Shown piece by piece: positions 18,600 through 26,776 of a stretch of 64,000 nucleotides of DNA. Origin of the DNA: Paraburkholderia metrosideri (GTDB taxonomy: Bacteria > Pseudomonadota > Gammaproteobacteria > Burkholderiales > Burkholderiaceae); contig NZ_CAJHCP010000002.1 of NCBI RefSeq assembly GCF_904848625.1, positions 619,568 through 683,567 of the forward strand. Direction: 5' to 3'. The notes beneath the pieces were generated by a model. The model worked only from the letters and a program-made list of their open reading frames with translations. It was not told where the DNA came from and ran no database searches. Within the stretch, counting starts at the first letter, position 1. The number at the start of each line of letters is the position of its first letter. The translations under genes and the position numbers were made by a program.

Positions 18600-19916
18600 C
18601 TAGTGATGGCGTGGCGACCTTGCACCCGTACCTGAAGCCGCTCCCCGGAACACCCATCCATTGAACAAGGCCCCGCCCAGCATCAAGCCACTGGTGATCA
18701 GAAACACCGCCTGCATGCCCAGATGCGCGCCGACAAAGCCGCCCGCCAGCGGCCCCGTTACCTGACCCGCGTAATTCGCCGATGTCGCATAGCCAAGAAT
18801 GTATCCGGCGGAACGGTCGGGGACGTTGTGTCGAATGACGCTGGTGATCGACGGCAGCAGACCGGCTAGCGCGAGACCCATCAGGAAACGCAGCACCACC
18901 AGTTGCACGCCGCTCGTCACGAACGCCTGGGGCACCAGCAATACCGCACAAACGGCGAGGCACGCGACGATCACCTTCGGCGCGCCGATCCGGTCCGCGA
19001 GACGGCCGACGCGCGATGCGGCGAGCACGCTGCCCAACGCCGACGCGGACATCACGAAACCGGACACCAGCGTCACGTGCCGTACGTCGTGCACGAGTTG
19101 GCTCACGTACACGGTGATGATCGGCTCGATCGACATGTTGGCGAACATCAGCAACGCGGCAGTGACCAGCATCGCGAGCACGGGTCGCAGATCGGGGACG
19201 CTGGCCCAGCCGGTGGTGGTGCTGGCAGCGGGAGTATCGGCGGCGTTACCGGTGGTGTTACCGGTGGTGTTATAGGCGGCGCTGGCCGTGGAATCGCCAG
19301 ACTTCGCGCGCTTGCGTTCGACGGGCTTTTCCTTCACGAGCCAGGTCGTCGCGATGAACGCGCAGAAGATCAGCGCCCCTGCGATAAAAAACGTATTGCG
19401 GATGCCGATCAGCGGCGGCAGCGCACCACCGATCAGCGGTCCAACCAGATTGCCCGCCATCACGCCCGAGGCCAGTGTGCCGAGGGCCCAGCCGGTACGT
19501 GAGCGTGGCGTCTGCGTCGCGATCATCACGGTAGCCCCAGACGAATAGCCGCCGACCAGTCCCGCCAGAAAGCGTAATCCCACCAGTTGCCAGACATTTT
19601 GTGCGAGCCCGAGCAGCGACATCACGACGGCCATGCCGAAACTGGCGCGGATCAGGATCAGCTTGCGTCCGTAGCGGTCGGCCATGCGCCCCCACAATGG
19701 CGACACGAGTCCGGCAGCCAGAAACGTCGCGCCGAACGCGACGCCCGACCATTGCACCGCGGCCTTGGGAGACGTGACGCCAAGTTGCTGCACGTACAGC
19801 GGCAGGAACGGCAGCAGCAGGGTCATCGCGACGATGGTCGAGAATGAGCCGAACAGGCAGACGTAAAGATTGCGCTGCCAGTGTGGCGCGCCGTCGGAAG
19901 GAGGGCTTGAACTCAT
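18600..19916 (-). CDS. MFS multidrug-type transporter
   Basis: 438 residues, twelve predicted helices. The motif A loop is LWGRMADRYGRKLILI, repeated in the second half as SRVGRLADRIGAPKV. The central loop contains an unusual Thr/Asn/Gly insert (NTTGNTTG, encoded by three copies of a 12-base unit GGTGGTGTTACC-like near 19245-19275) and a Lys/Arg-rich stretch. GGYSSGATVMIATQTPRSRTGWALG resembles DHA1-type drug exporters. The start is the Met before SSSPPSDGAP; the frame runs 101 codons further upstream but overlaps the divergent thioesterase and has no family match. Substrate unknown. Confidence 0.83.
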   Translation of the reverse strand: MSSSPPSDGAPHWQRNLYVCLFGSFSTIVAMTLLLPFLPLYVQQLGVTSPKAAVQWSGVAFGATFLAAGLVSPLWGRMADRYGRKLILIRASFGMAVVMSLLGLAQNVWQLVGLRFLAGLVGGYSSGATVMIATQTPRSRTGWALGTLASGVMAGNLVGPLIGGALPPLIGIRNTFFIAGALIFCAFIATTWLVKEKPVERKRAKSGDSTASAAYNTTGNTTGNAADTPAASTTTGWASVPDLRPVLAMLVTAALLMFANMSIEPIITVYVSQLVHDVRHVTLVSGFVMSASALGSVLAASRVGRLADRIGAPKVIVACLAVCAVLLVPQAFVTSGVQLVVLRFLMGLALAGLLPSITSVIRHNVPDRSAGYILGYATSANYAGQVTGPLAGGFVGAHLGMQAVFLITSGLMLGGALFNGWVFRGAASGTGARSPRHH

Positions 19917-20157
19917 TGAGAGAAACGGTGAGGCTGGCTGCAAAAATGGAACGCGATGCGGCGCGCCGGACAGGGGCGCCGCGCACGAAGCGAAAGAGGA
20001 TTGTGCCTGAGAGTAGGGGATGAGGCGGCCGACGCGGGCATCTTGAGCGCTGCGAGGCTTGTGAAACGCAAGCTGCGTTTCTGTTCGACTCGATGACACT
20101 GCCGGGATAGTGACGCCAGGTGAGAGAATGCGTGGTGCCCACCCGATAAGGTTTGAA

Positions 20158-20559
20158 ATGGACCATCCTGACTTCCCCATCGACAACCCGTTTCTCGAAT
20201 CGCTCGGCGTGCATCTCACGCAATGGCGCGACGGCTACGCGGAGCTGATCATGCCCATCGATGCCAGCAAGCTCAATCGGCAGGGCGTATTGCAAGGCGG
20301 CGCGATCGCGACCTTGCTCGACGCAGCAGCGGGTTATGCAGGCCTCTACGCACCCGTTGGACAACCCGCACGGCACGCGTTCACGCTATCGCTGACCACC
20401 AATTATCTCGACAAGGGCCTCGGCCAATCAGTGACGGCGAAGGGCTTTCTGGAACGTCAGGGCCGCTCTATTTTCTTTTCGCGCGGCGAAGCATGGGTGG
20501 ATGGCAAGCTGCTGATCGCCAGCGCGCAGGGCACGTTCAAGTATTCGAAGACTGCCTGA
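20158..20559 (+). CDS. PaaI-type hotdog thioesterase
   Basis: 133 residues. It is a hotdog-fold protein with the family layout NPFLESLGVHL, then NRQGVLQGGAIATLLDAAAGYAG (active-site helix with GG and Asp), TLSLTTNYLDKG and LERQGRSIFFSRGEAWVDG. It would hydrolyse acyl-CoA thioesters, as PaaI does for phenylacetyl-CoA intermediates; the substrate is not known. AAGG precedes the chosen ATG; ATG at 20128 with AGGTGAG upstream is an alternative start ten codons earlier. Confidence 0.83.
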   Translation: MDHPDFPIDNPFLESLGVHLTQWRDGYAELIMPIDASKLNRQGVLQGGAIATLLDAAAGYAGLYAPVGQPARHAFTLSLTTNYLDKGLGQSVTAKGFLERQGRSIFFSRGEAWVDGKLLIASAQGTFKYSKTA

Positions 20560-20663
20560 AACACTGCCTGAGTCTGCGCACACACCGCGAAACGACACGC
20601 TCCCCGATACCCGAAGCGGCACACTGCGCCACTCAGCCAGCAACGCGACGCACCGCGCGCCCG

Positions 20664-21200
20664 TCAAAGCGCCTTGTACATAATCGTGGTCGCATCGAAC
20701 CGCTCACCGTTGAGCGGAGCGCGCGCATAACCCGGAATCACCCCGGCCGCCTGATAACCCAGCGCGGCATAAAGCGGTTCGGCGTGGTCGCCGGTCCGGG
20801 TGTCCAGCGTGATCAGACTGCGCTGCAGGCGCTGCGCATGGCGCTCGATTTCCGTCATCAGCGCCCGCGCAATGCCTTGGCGGCGCGCGTCGGGATGCAC
20901 CAGCAGCTTGCGCACTTCCGCACGATGGCGCTGGTTCGGCATCGTGTCGTAATCCAGTTGCACGGTGCCGGCAATCGTATCGCCCAGACGCGCGACCAGC
21001 AGGATCAAGCCACCTTCGCGCAGCGAGGGCAGCACGTTGCCGCGCCAGAATGCCTCGCTTTCGTCGACGCTGTACGGCATCACAAAGCCCACGCTCGCGC
21101 CGTCATGCACGCAGGCACGCAGCAACGCGCCCAGCTCCGCAACACAGCCGGTAAGCTCGTCGGCGCAAAGGGACGTCATGGTCATCAGATTGGCGTTCAT
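20664..21200 (-). CDS. GNAT-family N-acetyltransferase
   Basis: 178 residues with a GNAT fold. Strand 4 and the acetyl-CoA loop read AEVRKLLVHPDARRQGIARALMTEIE, where R-R-Q-G-I-A is the Q/RxxGxG/A motif. RSLITLDTRTGDHAEPLYAALGYQ is strand 5-6 with the helical end. It lies seven bases after the XRE-cupin regulator, so the two are one operon and the regulator probably controls it. Substrate unknown. Confidence 0.85.
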   Translation of the reverse strand: MNANLMTMTSLCADELTGCVAELGALLRACVHDGASVGFVMPYSVDESEAFWRGNVLPSLREGGLILLVARLGDTIAGTVQLDYDTMPNQRHRAEVRKLLVHPDARRQGIARALMTEIERHAQRLQRSLITLDTRTGDHAEPLYAALGYQAAGVIPGYARAPLNGERFDATTIMYKAL

Positions 21201-21206
21201 GCTGGC

Positions 21207-21779
21207 TCACACGATAAAGAGAAGGTAGCGCGCGCCGCTGCTGGCAGGCGTCACGAAAGCACTCGGTCCGAAGAGCTGATAGCGCAGACAGTCGCCAGGT
21301 TGCAGTTCGTGGCGATGACCGTCGACGGTGATCTGAAGCCGCCCTTCGAGCAGGACCAGATGATGTTCGAGGCCGGCGCGCGGCGACGCGTCGTAGGCGA
21401 TCTGCACGCCCGCATCGAGCGAGCATTCGAGCACTTCGCCGCTCAGTGCCTGCGCCGGCGGCGACACGGAACGGCGCGTGAAGCCGACGCTGGCGTCGGT
21501 CCAGACAGGCTGCCGCTCGCGCGGCACGCGCGGTTCAAACTCTTCTTCGACCATTCGCATCAGCCGCGACATGGGCAGGCCGTAGGCGACGCAGAGCTTG
21601 CCGAGCACGCTCGCCGTGGGGCTGACCGCGGCGTTTTCGAGCCGGGACAGCGTGGCGCGGCTCACGTTGCTGAGTTTCGCGAGATCGTCGAGCGACCAGT
21701 TGCGCTCGGCGCGCAGCGCGCGTAGCCGATGGGCAATGCGGCGATCGATAGCGTTTTCATCGGAGAGTATGTTTTCCAT
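21207..21779 (-). CDS. XRE-family regulator with C-terminal cupin
   Basis: 190 residues. The helix-turn-helix is at about 10-62 (RALRAERNWSLDDLAKL then VSRATLSRLENAAVSPTASVLGKL) and a small-molecule-binding cupin barrel at about 110-185 (GLEHHLVLLEGRLQITV, LQPGDCLRYQL). Such regulators commonly repress a linked amino acid or amine acetylation or transport gene, here the GNAT gene. The start was set at the ATG that lies within a palindrome suited to autoregulation; the frame extends 27 codons further. Confidence 0.88.
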   Translation of the reverse strand: MENILSDENAIDRRIAHRLRALRAERNWSLDDLAKLSNVSRATLSRLENAAVSPTASVLGKLCVAYGLPMSRLMRMVEEEFEPRVPRERQPVWTDASVGFTRRSVSPPAQALSGEVLECSLDAGVQIAYDASPRAGLEHHLVLLEGRLQITVDGHRHELQPGDCLRYQLFGPSAFVTPASSGARYLLFIV

Positions 21780-21809
21780 TTCAGGGAAAATATCTCGAAT
21801 ATGGAAAAC
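21771..21809. promoter_or_regulatory. Palindromic operator over the start of the XRE regulator
   Basis: GTTTTCCAT (21771-21779) and ATGGAAAAC (21801-21809) are perfect inverted 9-mers 21 bases apart. A further GGAAAA at 21785-21790 gives a closer partner for the left arm. The left arm contains the regulator's own start codon, so binding would block its transcription or translation start. Confidence 0.55.
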
Positions 21810-21992
21810 AATCAATAGAACAAAAACGGCAGCAACGGCGCTGTCCGGAGATTCGCTCACTGCGGAGCCCCGGGCCGTTTATCATATTGGCCACTTGTCA
21901 CCGAATCAGAAAGCGCTGACGGGCTGCGCAACGCCGGCCGTCAAGCGGCACTTCATCCACGAGACCCGGCGACCCAAGCCGCACGATCACTC

Positions 21993-22685
21993 ATGAATAC
22001 CACTTCCGACGCTTCCTCCCGCCCCGCGATCCGCGCTCTGACGTTGCTCGAAGGGCGCGTCCTCGGCGTGCTCGTCGAAAAGCAGCACACGGTGCCGGAC
22101 AGTTACCCGCTTTCGCTCAATGCGTTGACCCTTGGCTGCAATCAGAAAACCGGCCGCGCGCCGGTGATGAATGCGACCGAAGCCGAGGTGCTGACCGCCG
22201 TCGATGGATTGAAGCGGCTGAGCCTCGTCATGGAAGGCAGCAGCAGCCGGGTGCCACGCTTCGAGCACAACATGAATCGCGTGCTGGGGCTGCCCAGCCA
22301 GTCGGCGGCGTTGTTGACCACGTTGTTGTTGCGCGGCCCGCAGACTGCCGCCGAACTGCGCTTGAACAGCGCGCGGCTGCATGGCTTCGCCGATATTTCA
22401 TCGGTCGAGGCGTTTCTCGAAGAACTCGCCGACAACGATCCGCCACGGGTCGTCAAGCTGGCACGCACACCTGGCGAGCGCGAGAATCGCTGGACCCATC
22501 TGCTGTGCGGCGAGGTCAGTGCGAGCGAGCTTGCGCAGCCGGGTGATGAGGACGACACCGTGCCTTTGTCCACCTTCGAGGCGGTGAAGGCCGAGCAGAA
22601 ACGTCTCGCCGACGAGGTGAGCCGGCTTCAGACGGTAGTGCGGCGCATGGCGGCGGAGTTGGGGATCAGCGTCGACGATCTCTGA
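21993..22685 (+). CDS. YceH (UPF0502/DUF480) family protein
   Basis: 230 residues: two winged-helix-like domains typical of YceH. Marks are LLEGRVLGVLVEKQHTVPDSYPLS, LTLGCNQKTGRAPVM, VTRVPRFEHNM-like RVPRFEHNMNRVLGL, and LLLRGPQTAAELRLNSARLHGF, followed by a short C-terminal coiled coil (about 195-222). Function unknown; the fold suggests nucleic acid or protein binding. No clear ribosome binding site before the ATG. Confidence 0.88.
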   Translation: MNTTSDASSRPAIRALTLLEGRVLGVLVEKQHTVPDSYPLSLNALTLGCNQKTGRAPVMNATEAEVLTAVDGLKRLSLVMEGSSSRVPRFEHNMNRVLGLPSQSAALLTTLLLRGPQTAAELRLNSARLHGFADISSVEAFLEELADNDPPRVVKLARTPGERENRWTHLLCGEVSASELAQPGDEDDTVPLSTFEAVKAEQKRLADEVSRLQTVVRRMAAELGISVDDL

Positions 22686-22750
22686 TCGGATAATCGACCC
22701 AGCGCGCCCATGTCCACGCTTTTTCAGGCGGCATGACTCTGTCGCATCGA

Positions 22751-23269
22751 TCACGCGTCACGGCTGCGCGCTGTATCCGCCGACAACGTACGCTGGGTGC
22801 GATAGAAAATCCGCGGCGGCACGTTGGGCGAATCTTGCGCGAGCCGGTCGAGTTCGTCGCGAATCGATGTGAGGTAGTGGCCGTCGCGCGCATCCGGGTC
22901 GCCGGAAAAAATCGCTTCCAGCCTGCGACGTACCGCGCCATAACGCGCACCAGCGGAGCGATGTTTCTCCGCGCGCTCGGCGTACTTCAGAAAGGTTTGC
23001 AGCGCGGCGGAAACGGCGGCGGCGACACTGACAAACCCCACGACAATCCGCAGCTCCACCGACACCGCATCCGTTGTAAGCGACGCAAACACCGCTGTGC
23101 CGACGAACGCGGTCAATGCGGTCACGAGCCAGCCGAGTTGGCGATCGCGCGCCGATAACATATCGGCCATGTCGTAGTGGCTCATCTGGGACTCACGCGC
23201 GCGGCGAATCCACTTCAGCAGAAGCTGGTTCTCATCGACCGGCGGCTCATAGGGAGGCAGTTTCGTCAT
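22751..23269 (-). CDS. Two-TM SLATT/DUF4231-type membrane protein
   Basis: 172 residues. Helices at about 46-64 and 74-92 are separated by a short turn. Before them is SARDRQLGW and after them a basic amphipathic helix LKYAERAEKHRSAGARYGAVRRRLEAI, the hallmark order of SLATT domains. In established families such domains are membrane-disrupting effectors next to nucleotidyltransferases (SMODS), SLOG sensors or reverse transcriptases. None of these partners is adjacent here, so the role is open. The start ATG has no strong ribosome binding site. Confidence 0.7.
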   Translation of the reverse strand: MTKLPPYEPPVDENQLLLKWIRRARESQMSHYDMADMLSARDRQLGWLVTALTAFVGTAVFASLTTDAVSVELRIVVGFVSVAAAVSAALQTFLKYAERAEKHRSAGARYGAVRRRLEAIFSGDPDARDGHYLTSIRDELDRLAQDSPNVPPRIFYRTQRTLSADTARSRDA

Positions 23270-23425
23270 GTCGCTCGTCAGGGTGGTGGATACCTGACGC
23301 TACTGTGCCACATGACTCAGGCCGTCGAGTTCCGACGCGCGACCCGGACCGTAGTCGGCCGATTCCCGGTAGACGGCCTGACAGGGCGAGAAGCGCTTGC
23401 TGTACGGGCCGCGCCCGTCGCCAGC

Positions 23426-24337
23426 TCAGGTCGCCTTCAACCCTGCGACCGCGCGCCGTCGCGCGAGCAATCTCACGGCGAGCAAACAGACGCCCATCAC
23501 CGTCAACGACAACACCGTCGTCATCGTTCCGAGCGCGTAAATGACCGGTGTCGTCACCGATGTGGTGAGCCCCTGAAGTTCGAGCGGCAGGGTGTTCTGA
23601 TCGCCGATCGCCTGCGATGTGCGGGCGATCTCGTCCCATGACAGCGTGAAGCCGAACATCGCGACACCCACCACCGACGGTCCGATAATCGGCAGCACGA
23701 CGTGCCGGAAGCTTTGCCACGGCGTCGCGCCCAGATCGCGCGATGCCTCTTCATAGGCGGGATTGAAACGGTTGAATACCGCGAACATGACCAGCAGACC
23801 GAATGGCAGCGTCCATGTCAGATGCGCGCCGAGTGCGGACGTGAACAGGCCCATCGACGTCGTATAGCTGTCGGCGAACGACTGATAACCCCAGGCCGCA
23901 GCGAGGTACTTCACGCCGTTATCCAGCAGCCGGAACGTCAGACCAATGCCGAGCGACACGATGATCGACGGCATGATGAGGCTGGCCACCGACACATAGA
24001 ACACCGCGGTATCGCCGCGAAACTTGCGACGGAACGCGAGGCCTGCCGCCACCGAAAACAGCACGGTCAATACGGTCACGGCCAAAGCAAGCCGTACGGA
24101 CCGGCCAAATGCGCCCCAGATATCGACATCGCCCACGCCGTCGCGCAGCACGGAGAACCAGTGCAGCGACACCCCGCGCATGGGGAACGTCAGACCGCCC
24201 TCGGGTCCCTGGAACGACAGAATGAAAATCGTGATCACGGGCCCGTAGAGAAACAGCACGAACAAGCCGAATAGCAACGCGAGCCAATAGAAACTGGCCG
24301 GACGACGTTCCCGATGTTTAACGCGAATGGCCTGCAT
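23426..24337 (-). CDS. ABC importer permease, PotC-like
   Basis: 303 residues with six predicted membrane helices. The permease signature EEASRDLGATPWQSFRHVVLPIIGPSVVG (EAA loop) contacts the ATPase. Similar to spermidine/putrescine-type permease C subunits. It starts one base after the stop of the partner permease, hence translational coupling. Last gene of a four-gene leftward operon (ATPase, binding protein, two permeases). Confidence 0.9.
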   Translation of the reverse strand: MQAIRVKHRERRPASFYWLALLFGLFVLFLYGPVITIFILSFQGPEGGLTFPMRGVSLHWFSVLRDGVGDVDIWGAFGRSVRLALAVTVLTVLFSVAAGLAFRRKFRGDTAVFYVSVASLIMPSIIVSLGIGLTFRLLDNGVKYLAAAWGYQSFADSYTTSMGLFTSALGAHLTWTLPFGLLVMFAVFNRFNPAYEEASRDLGATPWQSFRHVVLPIIGPSVVGVAMFGFTLSWDEIARTSQAIGDQNTLPLELQGLTTSVTTPVIYALGTMTTVLSLTVMGVCLLAVRLLARRRAVAGLKAT

Positions 24338-24338
24338 G

Positions 24339-25253
24339 TCACAGCTCCTTGCGAATGTCGACGACGCGCGTCAAACCCCACACGATCATCAGCACGACGG
24401 CCAGCAGGATGATCGCGTTGGCCGCTGCCGCGGGAAATTGCAGGTAGCCGGTCTGCACCTGAATGATCTTGCCCACCGATGCAATCTGTTGGCCGCCCAT
24501 CACGCCGACGGTCAGGAAGTCGCCCATCACGATCGTGATGACGAAGATCGAGCCGATCACAATGCCGGTTTTCGACAACGGCAACACGACGTCGCGCACC
24601 ACTTGCCAGCCGCTAGCGCCCGCGTCGCGAGCGGCTTCGAGCAGCGACCGGTCGATCCGCATCATCGCGTTGAAGATCGGCACGATCATGAAGAACGTGT
24701 ACAGGTGAACAAACGCAAGCACCACGGAGAAATTCGAATACAGCAGCCATTCGAGCGGCTGGTCGATCACATGCAGGCCGAGCAGCGCCTGATTGACGAG
24801 GCCATTACGGCCGAGCAGCGGCATCCACGAAATCATCCGGATCACATTCGAGGTCCAGAACGGAATCGTGCAGAGCAGGAACAGCACGGTCTGCATGCTC
24901 GTTGTCCGCACGTGGAAAGCGAGAAAGTACGCGAGCGAAAAACCTAGCAGCAGTGTGACGGTCCACACAATCGCGCAGAACTTGAGCGTCGACCAGTACG
25001 TCTTGAACGTCACGCAGACGTCCGTCATCGACGAACAGCCGTTGAAGATTGCCGCGTAGTTCTTCAACGTGAACGCGGGAATGATCTGGTATTCGTTGAA
25101 GTCCCAGAAACTGACGATCAGCGTGATCACCAGCGGCACGATGAAAAACAGCAGGAACGTCAGCGACAGCGGAGTCGCCTGCAACCACGCAGGCGCGCGC
25201 CGGTGTTTGACGGGCGCGTCCTCGGCGTGTGAGGGAAGGTCGATCGTTGCCAT
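24339..25253 (-). CDS. ABC importer permease, PotB-like
   Basis: 304 residues with six membrane helices. The EAA motif reads LEAARDAGASGWQVVRDVVLPLSKTGIV. The N-terminus is a short polar cytoplasmic tail before a first helix with LSLTFLLFFIVPLVITL. The Met before ATIDLPSHA was taken as start; 29 more in-frame codons lie upstream without a ribosome binding site. Works with the permease at 23426. Confidence 0.9.
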   Translation of the reverse strand: MATIDLPSHAEDAPVKHRRAPAWLQATPLSLTFLLFFIVPLVITLIVSFWDFNEYQIIPAFTLKNYAAIFNGCSSMTDVCVTFKTYWSTLKFCAIVWTVTLLLGFSLAYFLAFHVRTTSMQTVLFLLCTIPFWTSNVIRMISWMPLLGRNGLVNQALLGLHVIDQPLEWLLYSNFSVVLAFVHLYTFFMIVPIFNAMMRIDRSLLEAARDAGASGWQVVRDVVLPLSKTGIVIGSIFVITIVMGDFLTVGVMGGQQIASVGKIIQVQTGYLQFPAAAANAIILLAVVLMIVWGLTRVVDIRKEL

Positions 25254-25313
25254 GGGCAAGGTGTCCGGGGAATAACAGCGCAAGAAGAAATGCGTGCGCG
25301 GTGGAGAACATTC

Positions 25314-25350
25314 GTCATAGCCGACGCCTGGTGAAGGCATCGGCTATGAC
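25314..25350 (-). terminator. Intercistronic hairpin after the binding-protein gene
   Basis: GTCATAGCCGACGCCT (25314-25329) pairs with AGGCATCGGCTATGAC (25335-25350) with one mismatch and a 5-base loop. No T-run follows on the minus strand, so it is more likely a partial terminator or mRNA-stabilising element. That would favour high binding-protein levels over permease levels. Confidence 0.55.
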
Positions 25351-25384
25351 AGTGAATCGAACTACAGGCGCTGCGCGTGGCAGA

Positions 25385-26680
25385 TCAGGCCGCAATGAAC
25401 TCGTTCCACTTCTGAACCATATAGATGTTCTCGTCCATCACCGCATTCCAGCACGCAATCGCGCCCATACGCTGGGTGTACGAACCGCCGTCGCGCACCG
25501 CGCCGGCTTTTTCGAGCAACTGGCCGTCCGGCGCCTTGATGTCCTGCGCGGCCGGTTTGCCTTCCATCCAGTAGTCCCATTCGTACGGCTGCATGTGCGT
25601 CTTTGCCGTGTCGACCACGCCGGGGTAGTAGCCCTGACGCATCAGATACGCACCGGCCCAGCCATCCTGGAACCAGTTGACGAATTCGTACGCCGCGTCG
25701 AGCTTCTTGCCTTGCAGTGAGCGCGGAAAACCAAAGCCCGATGCCCACGAGCGATAGCCTTCCTTCAGCGGCTGGAATTTGCACGGAATGCCCATCGTGC
25801 GAACCTTGGTCACGGCAGGCGACCACATCGACTGGATCACCACTTCGCCCGAGGCCATCAGGTTCACGCTTTCGTTGAAGTCTTTCCAGAAGGCGCGGAA
25901 TTGCCCGGCATGTTTGGCTTCGATCAGGATCTTGATAGTCTGGTCGATCTCGGCTTTGGTCATGTTGCCCTTGTCGCCGTATTTCATGTGACCCATCGCC
26001 TCGATGGCCATTGCCGAATCCATGATGCCGATTGCGGGAATGTTCAGCAGCGCGGCCTTGCCTTTGAATTCCGGGTTCAGCAGTTGCGCCCAGCTGTCGA
26101 CCGGGTGCTTGATCAGGTCGGGTCGAATGCCCAGCGTATCCGCGTTATACGTGGTGGGAATCAGCGTCATCCATTCGGTCGGCGTCGCGGAGAACTCGGT
26201 CGAACGCGCGCCGGTCAGAAACATCACTTTCTTCGGCGCAGTACCCTGATCGCCGATCTTCTTGCCGTTCACTTCCCCACGCGTGAGGACCGGCGTGATC
26301 TTGTCAGCGAGTTTGATGCGCTTGGTGTCCATGCCCGCGAGCGTGCCGGCCGGAATCAGTTTTTTGAGCGCGAAATATTCGGTGTCGACGATATCGAACG
26401 AGTTGGGCTGGGTAATGATGCGCTTGGCGACGTCGTCGGTCGTGACCGGTACGTACTGGATTTCGATCCCGGTGTCTTCCTTGAACTTCTTCGCGATGTC
26501 GGCGCTCTGGTTGACTGCCGTGCCGAGATAGCGCAGCGTGATTTTTTCCTGCGCGTGGACGTACGGAAAACCGGCGATACCGGCCGCTGCCACCGCGCCC
26601 TTAATGAACGTGCGGCGCGACAGGCCTTTTTCCTTGACATCCGCTGCGGCCACTGCCGGGCTCTCGTTCGCTTCACTCAT
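25385..26680 (-). CDS. Periplasmic solute-binding protein, Tat-exported, PotD-like
   Basis: 431 residues. The N-terminus has the twin-arginine motif LSRRTFIKG at about 19-27, a hydrophobic stretch and a likely cleavage after VHA. The mature start ITLRYLGTAVNQSADIAKKF and the order of the two lobes fit the spermidine/putrescine-type family (also used for other small cationic or ureide ligands). Tat export suggests folding in the cytoplasm. Located between its ATPase and permease genes. The ligand cannot be read from sequence, but the neighbours point to a nitrogen compound. Confidence 0.88.
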   Translation of the reverse strand: MSEANESPAVAAADVKEKGLSRRTFIKGAVAAAGIAGFPYVHAQEKITLRYLGTAVNQSADIAKKFKEDTGIEIQYVPVTTDDVAKRIITQPNSFDIVDTEYFALKKLIPAGTLAGMDTKRIKLADKITPVLTRGEVNGKKIGDQGTAPKKVMFLTGARSTEFSATPTEWMTLIPTTYNADTLGIRPDLIKHPVDSWAQLLNPEFKGKAALLNIPAIGIMDSAMAIEAMGHMKYGDKGNMTKAEIDQTIKILIEAKHAGQFRAFWKDFNESVNLMASGEVVIQSMWSPAVTKVRTMGIPCKFQPLKEGYRSWASGFGFPRSLQGKKLDAAYEFVNWFQDGWAGAYLMRQGYYPGVVDTAKTHMQPYEWDYWMEGKPAAQDIKAPDGQLLEKAGAVRDGGSYTQRMGAIACWNAVMDENIYMVQKWNEFIAA

Positions 26681-26776
26681 TGCTTTCTCCTCATTTGACG
26701 TTCGTTTTAGCGCTTGTTTAATGCGGTATTCGTTGCTGCCTGACGTAAAGTCCCTGCTAACAGGGCGTCAAATTCA

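Noticed and set aside
18409..18963. N-terminal extension of the BON protein frame
   Set aside because: It is antisense-frame sequence of the MFS gene; the BON domain has its own ATG with a ribosome binding site at 18408.
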